Assembly (NCBI RefSeq): GCF_028858725.1
Contig: NC_084767.1
Span: forward strand, 2,779,501-2,843,500
DNA from: Colius striatus
Lineage: Eukaryota; Chordata; Aves; Coliiformes; Coliidae
Direction: 5' to 3'
Length of the DNA stretch: 64,000 bases
The translations under genes were made by a program, and so were the position numbers. Numbering within the stretch: position 1 is the first letter of the stretch; every line of letters starts with the position of its first letter. The notes below the pieces were generated by a model. That model had not been told where the DNA came from. It searched no databases and saw only the letters and a list, made by a program, of their open reading frames with translations. Positions 47,201-56,851 of this stretch are shown in pieces.

Positions 47201-50200
47201 GGGCAGGCAGGGGCACCCCCGGGGGCACTGTGCCCGATGGAGCGGGGCGATGTGTCAGCACTCTGTGCCCGTCCTTACAATCTCCCTGGTGCTCACCACG
47301 TGCCAGACTGGCCGGGAGCCAGGCCATGCTGCCCAGCATTGGCATCCGACCCCGCTGGCTCCCTGCCCGGCCAGGGCTGGCACCGGCCACTGCCTGGCTG
47401 CATGGGGTGGGAAGGTGGGTGCTGGGAGAGTGTTGGCCGATGCCCAGATGCTCCGGGTGGGCTTTGGAGCAGCCGTGGGCATCTGGGCAGAGCTGGGCGG
47501 TGCCACGGCCCCTGATTCAGAGGCTCCTGTGGGCAGCACCGGCTCACTGCAGCTCGGTGCCAACTTCCCCCAGCAGGATGCTGCCCGGCTCAAAGCCTCA
47601 GACAAGCTTTTTGGTGGCAGGAAATCATGCCAGCTCCCCTCCTCCGTGCCCTGCGGAAAGCAAAGTGCCAGCAGCGGGGACCCCTGTATGCAGTGGGCAG
47701 GGCTGACAGCCCCAGGCTCCCCTGGGCACAGCTGGGCATCCTCTGCCCTCCCCCTGACGCCTACCCTTCCTTCGTTTGGGCCAGCGCAATCAGCAGTAAT
47801 TACTGCTTTAATTACCTGCTGCCGGGACGCGGGCCGGGTACCGGCAGAGTTCGTGTTACTGGCATGCCAGGGCTGGCGCGGGCACGATGGATGGGGTGCC
47901 AGCGGGGACTGCACGGGCTGGCCGCAGAGCCCACCGGCGTTCGGGGGGGTCCCCGAGGCGGGCAGGGCAGCAGAGGACGGCAGGCAGCCCCGGGCTGGGA
48001 GGCATCGGGCGGGGGCGCGGGCATGGCCCTGCGGCACCGGCGCGGTCTCTGCGCTGCTCGCGGGGCGGCCGTGCCGGGCGGGCACACGCCGGTGCCGGTG
48101 CCGGTGCCGCAGCCGCCGGCGGGCAGCCGCTCCGCGCCAAGAACGCGCTGACCTTCCTGCCTCTGCCCGCGGGGGCTGCTCCCGGCAGCGCCGGGAACCG
48201 GGCACCAGCGCCGGGGCAGGATCGGCTCTCTGCGGGCCGCAGGGACTGGGCTGGGAGGCACACGCTGGCACTTGCTGGAAGCGCCCTCCCTCCCCCCCGC
48301 TGGTCCTGCATTCTGTCCCCCAGCCCAGTGGCACCAGTACACCCGGTCTCTCTGATGCTGGGCGGTCCTAGGCGCTGTGAGCGGGCTGGCAGCGGCTGGG
48401 GGGCTCAGAGCCCGCAGCGGGGCGCCCCCATGCCCCTGTGTGCGCCGGGGTGGGTGCTGCAGCCCTGCGCCCCGGCCCAGCACCTGCCCTTTCCACAGGT
48501 GCCGCCGGGCTCCGTTAGCCCGCGGGGCTGGCGGTTAATTGCGAATCAAGCCCTGCTTAAGGTGCAGCCCGGCCCGGGCGGGACCCGGCGGCGCAGGAGC
48601 CAGCCGCGCTCCCGGTTACCCCTTCGGCTGCCGAGACAGCGGCCGGCCCGCGCCCCGTGCTCTGCCTCGCCGGGGGGGTCCCAGCGGCGAGCGGGACCCG
48701 GCGCCTGCCGCCCTCCTGCTCCCCGGCTCCCATCCCCGCCGAACTTCCCCGGTTCCCTTTGCCAAGGTGACATAAGCATCTCGCCTGTTTCCATGGCAAC
48801 GCAGCGGCAGGTGAGCGACGAGGCCGTTGCGGTGCGTGGGGAACCGCTGCCCACGGGGCTCCCACGCTGCACCCACGGGCTGGGGGGTGCCCGTGCTGGG
48901 AAGGTGGCGGTGGCACGGTGGGGGGGAGCCCACGGTGCGTGGGGGTGTCTTCAGGGGGAGAGCGCCTGTGGTCTGTCTGCAGGGTGTGGGACACTCACAG
49001 GGTGTGAGGGAGCTGTGCTGTGTGCAGTGCCCAGGGTGCAGTGGATGGCCACGGGGTGCATGCAGTGCCCGTGGTGCATGCAGTCAGTGCTCACGGTGCA
49101 TGGGTTGCCCATCATGCATGATGTGCCCATGGTGCACGGGGCACTCAGAATGAAGGCCCTCTGCCTCCTTGCTCAGGCTCTGGGCCAGCTCTAGCTTCCT
49201 GGCCATGAACACACAGAGCCCTGCTGGTGCTCAGCAGCAGGATGGCATCCTGTCCCAGGGCTTTGCAAGGTGCCTGGCAGCCCCCTGAGCTCAGCTGCTC
49301 GGTGCTCATCCCTGGCTCCATTTGCTGCCTGTGGTCCCACTCTGCCCACAAGGCACGTGGCCCCCTGGTTGAATGGGCAACTCTGTGCCCATCCTGCCTC
49401 CCCCATCCATTGCTGCCAGCCCCAGGCCTCCTGCACCCCACACTAAGCTGTGATGCACAGACTGAGGGCTGGGCGACAACTGGCCTTGTTTCCTGTGTGA
49501 TTACACAGCCAGTTCCCACAGCACCACTGCCCCATTCACCCGGTGTGTGCCCACCATGGCTGCCCAGGCGAGAGGCAGCGGAGATGCTCTGCACTCCCCA
49601 GCCTGGGATGTAATAAACAAGCGGAGTTGTCCCCTGCCCACCTCAGCCCCCTGGCCAGCGTGGGTGGCTCGGCGTGGGCGCCCAGGGGTGCTTGAGGGGC
49701 GGCACGGCCGTCACGAGGCGCCGTGGGCTGCAGTGCCACATGGCACCAGCGGCAGAGACGGCACCATGGCGGGCACCGCAGCGCCTGTCCGCACCGTGAC
49801 CCCGCGGGCCGGCCCCGGGCTGCGGCTCGGGGGGTCGTTAAACCAGTGAAATATGAAATGCCTGTGTATCCCTGACAGGGGTTTTAATTAAATTAATTGC
49901 CAGCAACATTGTAAAAGTGCTGATGGGGTAATAACCGTCGCATTATGGTGGCCGTTTATCTTCCCCGCGTAAATGAGCTGCCGCACCTTGCCTGTCCCGG
50001 CGGGCACCGCAGCGGGCTCGCTCCGCACCCACTCCCCACCTCACCTCGGAGGGGCCCAATCCGGCGGGGCCCGAGTCCCCCCTGGGGACTCAGCCAGGGC
50101 CCGAGGGACCCTCGTGTCCCACATGTCCCCTGTGTCCCTGTCTCATGGGCGGCTGTGCCAGGCGGGAGGTGCCCGGGGTGGGCACGGGCAATGGGGGTCC

Positions 50201-53200
50201 AGCGGGCACAGGGAAGGGGCGGGTGGTTGCCGAAGGAAGGCACTTAATTACTGCGCATTCCATCCCATTTAATTGCTTATTAAATCCTAACCAGCCAATT
50301 AGCAGCAGCAATTACAGCTTCATTCAGTGACACAATCGCTATTTTATCGTTTGTTAATCAAATGCTTATTTAGGGCCCTGCTTTATTAACTCTTTCCACA
50401 GCAGGAGCTGGTGGGAGGGGTTGGAGAGTGGGAGCGCCCGGCCTTGTCCAGGCTGGGGCACAGAGGCACTGCTGGACTGTGCCACATACTGTGTGCCCAG
50501 CACTGCTGTCCCTGTGAGGACCCTGCCCTGGTGCACAGCACCTGCAGCTTGCAAGCAAAGCTGATTGGGGGAGCCCCCAAGCTGCCTTTGCCACCCTCCT
50601 GGGGCAGCCAGGCCCTGTGTGCCATGCTCGTGCCCACTCTCAGGCAGGTGCCAGCAGCACAGAACAGGAGGCTCTGTCTCCCTGGTGTGTCCCCATGGCA
50701 TGAGGCACACACACCTCACCCACCCGCCATCCCTGTGCCACCTTGGGCTGCAGCAGAGAAGGATGTGGCCCCGATTGGTGCCTGGCAGCGTGCTGGGGCG
50801 GGGGGGCGGCCCGGGCAGCCTGAGCGATGGCCCTTGTTGGTCACACTACATTTCCTTTTCATTAGCACTAAGTGCAGACATGAGGGATCGGCGCGGGTTC
50901 AGCGGGCACAGCCATCGCGCGGCTGCTCTCCGTGATGGATGGCAGGGGCTGGGAGGGGGCTGCCAGCGGCGGGGGGTGGCGAGGGGACACGGGGCCACAT
51001 CGGGATGGATGATCACCCAGCCCCTGGGCACACTGGAGGTGGCCGAGCCCTTATCTCCCTGCAGGTGCTCAGCAAAGCGCAACCGTGGCCAACCCTGTGT
51101 CCGGCGCATCCCCAGACCTGCTGCCGCACTTCCAGCTGGAGCCGGAGGACGTCTACATCGTGAAGAACAAGGCGGTGAGCCTGGCCTGCCGCGCCACCCC
51201 TGCCACCCAGATCTACTTCAAGTGCAATGGCGAGTGGGTGCACCAAGGCGACCACGTCACGCAGCACAGCACCGACCGCAGCACCGGTGAGCGCCACGGG
51301 AGGAGGGACAGCCCCAGAGCCAGTGACGGGGAGCCATGTGCTCTGCTCCCTGGGGCAGGGGGGTGCATGGGGCTGCAGCTGCAGGGAGTGTTCCCAGTGC
51401 CACGGGAGGAGGGACAGCCGCAGAGCCAGTGACGGGGAGTCAGGTGCTCTGCTCCCTGGGGCAGGGGGATGCATGGGGCTGCAGCTGCAGGGAGTGTTCC
51501 CAGTGCCACGGGAGGAGGAACAGCCACAGAGCCAGTGACAGGGAGCCAGGCGCTCTGCTCCCTGGGGCAGGGGGATACATGGGGCTGTGGCCGTGGGGAG
51601 CGTTGCCAGCACACTGGTGCTGATGTGCTGCTCCCTGTCGGTGGCAGGGCTGCCGGTGATGGAGGTGCGCATCGAGGTCACCCGCCAGCAAGTGGAGAAG
51701 ATCTTTGGGCTGGAGGAATACTGGTGCCAGTGTGTGGCCTGGAGCTCCTCCGGCACCACCAAGAGCCAGAAGGCCTTTGTGCGCATCGCCTGTGAGTGTC
51801 TGCGGGTGGCCAGATGGGGTGTGGGGTGCTGATCCCAGCCCCCACCTCACCCCTGCACCTCCCCAGATCTGCGCAAGAACTTCGAGCAGGAGCCGCTGGC
51901 CAGGGAGGTTTCTATCGAGCAGGGCATCGTGCTGCCATGCCGCCCTCCCGAGGGCATCCCCCCCGCCGAGGTGAGCCCCCGCGGTGTGCCGTGGCAGGAG
52001 GCGGCTGAGGGTGCCCCCTTGCCCACGGGGGACACCATGTGTGCTCCCTGAGGCGGGGGCTTGGCCAGGCACCCAGACACATCCCCGTTCCCACCCCACA
52101 GGTGGAGTGGCTGCGCAATGAGGAGCTGGTGGACCCGGCGCTGGACGCCAACGTCTACGTGACGCCGGAGCACAGCCTGGTGCTGCGTCAGGCCCGCCTG
52201 GCTGACACCGCCAACTACACCTGCGTGGCCAAAAACATCGTGGCGCGGCGCCGCAGCGCCTCTGCTGCCATCACCGTCTACGGTATGACCCCACCGTGCC
52301 CGTCCCCACAGTGCTGCCCCGGTGTCACCCACCCCGGCGTGTCCCTCCCCGCCTCCCCTGTCCCAGAGGGGCTCTGACGGGTCCCTCTCCCCCAGTGAAC
52401 GGCGGCTGGTCGACATGGACGCAGTGGTCGGGCTGCAGCACCAGCTGTGGACGGGGCTGGCAGAAGCGGAGCCGGACGTGCACCAACCCCACACCCCTCA
52501 ACGGGGGCACTTTCTGTGAGGGCCAAAACGTGCAGAAAACCGCCTGCACCACCCTCTGCCCAGGTACCCCCCTGCCCGGGGCACCGCCGCCGCCCCCGCC
52601 GTGCCGATGCTGCACTCCCTGCTGCACCCATCACAGTCCCCATCCCTCCCCTGGTGTCTTGTCCTCCTCCCCTGCCGTGTGTCCTTCTCTGCCGGCCCTG
52701 GGGCAGGGGAAGGGGATGACAGCGGGGCGCTGACCCGCAGCTGTGCCCGCAGTGGATGGCGTGTGGTCGGAGTGGAGCAAGTGGTCAGTGTGCGGGGCCG
52801 AATGCACACACTGGCGGAGCCGGGAGTGCTCAGAGCCGGCACCGCGCAACGGGGGCCGGGACTGCCACGGCCCCGAGCTGGACACCCGCAACTGCACCTC
52901 CGAGCTCTGCAGCCACGGTGAGCATGGGAGGATGGCGGGGATGGTGGCATCGTCCCCTGCGGTGGGGGACTGGGCATGGCCATGGGCGCTGACGCCCTGC
53001 CCTGCGCAGCTGCCTCCGGCGCGGAGGACGTGGCACTGTACGTGGGGCTGGTGGCCGTGGCCGTGTGCCTGGTGCTGCTGCTGCTGGTCGGGGTGCTGGT
53101 GTACTGCCGAAAGAAAGGGGGCCTGGACGCTGACGTGGCCGACTCCTCCATCCTCACTGCCGGCTTCCAGCCCGTCAGCATCAAGCCCAGCAAGGCCGGT

Positions 53201-56200
53201 GAGTGAGGGCTGCGGGCGCGGTGCTGTACACACCTGCTGGGACAGGGTGTCCCTCAGGACCTGGGGGTTGTCTGTGTCCCTGAGGGAGCTGCAGGCAAGG
53301 GCTGTCTACTCCAGGGCATCCCTGGCCCTGGGTGAGACTTCTGTGCTCCATGTGTGGGGTCTATGGGCAGGGACTGTGGCTCCCATGGGGTCTGTGGTCT
53401 TGAGTGGGGGCTCCGTGCCATTTGGGGTGCATCTGGCCTAGGGATGAGCATGCCGTGCCTTAAAGGGTCCCTGCCTGTGGAGTCGGTGCTTTGGGCCACG
53501 TAGGGTGCTTGCCTGTGGGTAGGGGCTCTGTGTCCTGCAGGGCCTGTGCCCTAGATCAGGTGCTCAGAGCACCCCAGAGACGACTGTGCCTAAAAGTCTG
53601 TGCTGTGGGGCAGGGGCTCAATGCCCTTAGGACCCTCAAGGGCTGTGTGCCCCATGGGGTCCTTACCATGGGGCAAAGTCCGTGTGTCCCATGTCCCCCG
53701 GGGCTGGCTGTGCCGTTGTGTTGCCGATGGGGACCTTCCCCATCCCCACCGTGCCCTGGCACCACAGTCCCATGCTCTGTGCCACAGACAACCCCGGCCT
53801 GCTCACCATCCAGCCTGACCTCAGCACCACCACCATGACCTACCAGGGCTCACTCTGCCCATGCCAGGATGGCCCTGCCAAGCTCCAGCTGCCCAACGGG
53901 CACCTGCTGAGCCCGCTGGGTGCTGGCCGGCACACGCTGCATCACAGCTCGCCTGCCGCCGAGGGTGCTGACTTCGTGGCACGGCTCTCCACCCAGAGCT
54001 ACTTTCGCTCCCTACCCCGTGGCACCACCAACATGGCCTATGGCACCTTCAACTTCCTGGGGGGGCGGCTCATGATCCCCAACACAGGTATGGCGAGGCA
54101 GGCGCAGGGTGCTGGAGCGGGTGTGAGCGGGTGCCCACGGAGCTCACCCTGCTGCCTCCCCTCCAGGGATCAGCCTGCTCATCCCACCTGATGCCATCCC
54201 GCGGGGGAAGATCTATGAGGTCTACCTGACCCTGCACAAGCAGGAGGAGGTGAGGTAGGTGCTGGGGCCACCGGGGCACGGGGTTGCTGGGGCAGGAGTG
54301 TCCTTGCTCAGCTGCCCCGTCGCTGCCCCAGGTTGCCCCTGGCCGGCTGCCAGACTCTCCTGAGCCCCATCGTCAGCTGTGGCCCCCCCGGCGTCCTCCT
54401 CACCCGCCCCGCCATCCTGGCCATGGGCCACTGCGTGGAGGCCAGCGCTGAGAACTGGAGCATCCGGCTGAAGAAGCAGTCGTGCGAGGGCACGTGGGAG
54501 GTGAGCGACCGCTGGGGTGAGGGGGCCGGGGTTGGGTGGGCAGGGGGTGCTGATGCCCGGGGCGCATCTCTGCGTGGGTTCCACAGGATGTGCTGCAGCT
54601 GGGCACCGAGCCGTGCACGGAGCTGTACTACTGCCAGCTGGAAGCTCAGGCTTGCTACGTGTTCACGGAGCAGCTGGGCCGCTTCGCCCTGGTCGGGGAG
54701 TCTCTCAGCATGGCGGCCTCCAAGCGCCTCAAGCTGGTCCTGTTCGCGCCCGCCGCCTGCCCCTCGCTCGAGTACAACATCCGTGTCTACTGCCTCAGCG
54801 ACACCCAGGACGTCCTCAAGGTACCGCGGATCCCCGTGTAACCCCCACACCCCCTCCATCCCGGCTCAGAGTGAGGGCTGTGAGGCAGGGACCGGCTCCC
54901 GGGTGCAGCATCTCCTGCCTGACCGCTGCCTGTGCTGGCACAGGAGGTGATCCAGCTGGAGAAGCAGCTGGGGGGACAGCTGATCGGAGCCCCCCGGGTG
55001 CTGCATTTCAAGGACAGCTACCACAACTTGCGCCTCTCCATCCACGACATGCCCAGCTCCCTGTGGAAGAGCAAGCTCCTCGCAAGCTACCAGGTGGGGA
55101 GCCCGGCTGGCAGCTGGGGACAGCAATGAAGAGTGGGGGTTCTCTGCCATTCTGACCCACCTCATCACCTTCTCCTCTATCGTAGGAGATCCCCTTCTAC
55201 CACATCTGGAGCGGGCTGCAGCCCTTCCTGCACTGCACCTTCACCCTGGAGCGCCTGAGCCCCAGCACCTGTGAGCTGGCCTGCAAGATCTGGGTCTGGC
55301 AGGTGGAGGGCGATGGGCAGAGCTTCACCGTCAACTTCAACATTGCCAAGGTGAGGGCAGGGCTGAGGGTGCTCCAGGGAGTGACCCTGGATGGGATGAC
55401 ACCTCCCCCTCCCGATGCTCTCCCTTAGGACACGAGGTTTTCGGACTGGCTGGTTCCCGACAGCGAGGTGGGCGCCCCAGCCCTGGTGGGACCCAGTGCC
55501 TTCAAGATCCCCTTCCTCATCCGCCAGAAGATCATCAGCAGCCTGGACCCGCCGGGCACTCGGGGAGCTGACTGGAGGATGCTGGCCCAGAAGCTCAACC
55601 TCGACAGGTGACCTGGGATGGGGATAGGATGGAGATGGGGATAGGACGGGGATAGGATGGGGATAGGATGGGTATGGGGATAGGACGGGGATAGGGATGG
55701 GGATAGGATGGGGATGGGGATAGGATTGGGGATAGAATGGGGATAGGGATAGGATGGGGATGGGGATAGGACGGGGATAGGGATGAGGATAGGATGGGGA
55801 TGGGGATGGATGGGGATAGGATGGGGATGGGGATGGAGGGGGATAGGATGGGGATGGGGATGGATGGGGATAGGATGGGGATGGGGATAGGATTGGGGAT
55901 AGAATGGGTATAGGGATAGGATGAGGATGGGGATAGGATGGGGATGGGGATGGATGGGGATAGGATGGGGATGGGGATAGGATGGGGATGGGGATGACGA
56001 GGGTGAGGCAGCACAGTGGATGGGGATGGGGAGCTTCTGGCCTCATCCTGCACCTGTGAGTGGATACTGGGATGCTGTGGGACCCTGGGAGCAGGATGCT
56101 GCCCAAGGCGAGGCCACCACAGAGCTGGTCCTGGGGTGTGGGGCCATCCCTATGCCCTGACATGGTCCCTCTGTCATCCCTCCCGCAGCCATCTCAGCTT

Positions 56201-56354
56201 CTTCGCCTCGAAGCCCAGCCCCACGGCCATGATCCTCAACCTGTGGGAAGCGCGGCACTTCCCCAACGGCAACCTCTCGCAGCTGGCGGCCGCCGTGGCC
56301 GAGGTGGGCAAGCAGGACGGCGCCCTCTTCGCTGTCTCCGAAGCCGAGTGCTGA
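43246..56354 (+). CDS. UNC5A: Netrin receptor UNC5A, 16 coding exons
   Basis: A repulsive axon-guidance and dependence receptor for netrin-1. Exons: 43246-43357, 51065-51286, 51648-51791, 51867-51970, 52102-52282, 52396-52563, 52753-52917, 53010-53198, 53788-54087, 54167-54254, 54332-54500, 54587-54820, 54944-55093, 55186-55350, 55429-55607, 56189-56354. They sum to 2,736 bases (911 residues, matching the longer two-thrombospondin form). The signal peptide is rich in alanine, proline and arginine. Residues ~45-155 form Ig1 ([29 protein letters not shown]). Residues ~160-254 form Ig2 ([20 protein letters not shown]). Residues 255-310 and 311-365 are two TSP1 repeats ([18 protein letters not shown]). 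The membrane helix is at ~373-398. ZU5 starts near 515 ([17 protein letters not shown]), then UPA, and a death domain lies at ~820-905. The end VSEAEC is the UNC5A tail. The 7.7 kb first intron is far longer than the others. Confidence 0.97.
44247..44275. repeat. (AC)14 microsatellite
   Basis: A pure AC run in UNC5A intron 1, followed by further interrupted CACACA stretches up to 44325. Confidence 0.9.
46915..47035. promoter_or_regulatory. Candidate neural enhancer with a perfect SOX-POU composite site
   Basis: In UNC5A intron 1, an AT-rich island contains CATTGTCATGCAAA at 46973-46986: a SOX core (CATTGT), one spacer base and a POU octamer-like ATGCAAA. This is the standard SOX2/POU composite arrangement. 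Around it lie GCTAATTGCATGTAATGG, CCATAATTAGG, GACTAATTCATTC and GTTTAATC. SOX2 and POU class III factors act together in neural progenitors, which fits UNC5A. Confidence 0.5.
47785..47830. promoter_or_regulatory. Palindromic TAATTA block in UNC5A intron 1
   Basis: CAGCAGTAATTACTGCTTTA is a near-perfect palindrome around TAATTA, followed by a second ATTACCTG. It is a candidate paired-homeodomain element. Confidence 0.35.
48787..48800. promoter_or_regulatory. X-box (RFX) site in UNC5A intron 1
   Basis: GTTTCCATGGCAAC is a strong match to the imperfect palindrome bound by RFX factors (GTTRCC, short spacer, GGYAAC), with one mismatch in the left half. Confidence 0.4.
49840..49980. promoter_or_regulatory. 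AT-rich block, candidate conserved enhancer in UNC5A intron 1
   Basis: AATATGAAATGCC, GGTTTTAATTAAATTAATTG, CAACATTGTAAAAG and GCATTATGGTGGCCGTTTAT lie in 140 bases with abrupt GC-rich flanks. Confidence 0.4.
50240..50400. promoter_or_regulatory. AT-rich block, candidate conserved enhancer in UNC5A intron 1
   Basis: 160 bases with at least eight homeodomain-type cores: CTTAATTACTGCGC, TTTAATTGCTTATTAAATCC, CCAATTAGC, GCAATTACAGC, GTTTGTTAATCAAATGC, TTTATTAAC. This is the densest such block in the window. Confidence 0.45.
51294..51610. repeat. 106-bp tandem repeat in UNC5A intron 2
   Basis: Three copies start at 51294, 51400 and 51506, each opening CCACGGGAGGAGG and sharing AGCCAGTGACGGGGAG and GCTCTGCTCCCTGGGGCAGG. 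The period is exactly 106 bases. The array begins seven bases after the exon 2 donor. Confidence 0.9.
55613..56003. repeat. GGGGATAGGATGG minisatellite in the last UNC5A intron
   Basis: About 390 bases of imperfect GGATAGGATGGGGATGGGGAT units, with almost no C on the plus strand. It fills most of the intron between exons 15 and 16. Confidence 0.9.
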
Positions 56355-56739
56355 GCACGGCGGGGATGGCGGGAGGCAACCCTGCTCCTGCAGGACTGCT
56401 GCCATGGGGCAAGGCGGCCCCCAGGCCCCCACTGTCATGGGGAGATCTGCCCAGCCCTCTCACAGGAGAGGGACGCCTGTGCCCCACAGCGGCCGGGCGG
56501 GCAGCGGGGCTCATCCCGGCGCCGGGGGTCCCGCAGCCCCACGGCGGGGGCCGGGGGGCCCTGGGTGTGCGTCATGCGTGCGGTGCCGTCGTGCTGTCTG
56601 CGTGTGGGGCCGGGAGGCCCCGGGCCCTGTTGTGTAAAGACCGTTTTTTTAATTCTGTATTAAGTGCATTCAAGTATTTACACTTGGCCTTATGTACATA
56701 GCGGTGCCGCGGGCGGGGGCTCTGCCGGACGTGAATGTA

Positions 56740-56745
56740 AATAAA
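56740..56745 (+). other. UNC5A: UNC5A poly(A) signal
   Basis: AATAAA lies 386 bases after the UNC5A stop. The HK3 coding sequence ends, facing it, about 100 bases further right. Confidence 0.8.
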
Positions 56746-56845
56746 TTCGATATATATTGCTACGTGGGGCTGTGCCCGGCCGTGCGCTGCCCCACACACC
56801 CTGTGCCCCCCCAGCTCCAGGAGTCCAAGGTGCGGAGCAAAGCGC

Positions 56846-56851
56846 TTTATT
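56846..56851 (-). other. HK3: HK3 poly(A) signal overlapping the HK3 stop codon
   Basis: On the minus strand the last codons read CCA CAA TAA followed by AG, so AATAAA is built from the CAA codon, the TAA stop and one following base. No other hexamer lies nearby before UNC5A, implying a 3' untranslated region of only some 15-30 bases. Confidence 0.65.

Noticed and set aside
47255-48334. A 359-residue minus-strand frame in UNC5A intron 1
   Set aside because: No recognisable domain, low complexity in part, and overlapping open frames on the other strand.
55613-56003. Tandem array as a CRISPR array
   Set aside because: Units are short, contiguous and without unique spacers, in an intron of a vertebrate gene.
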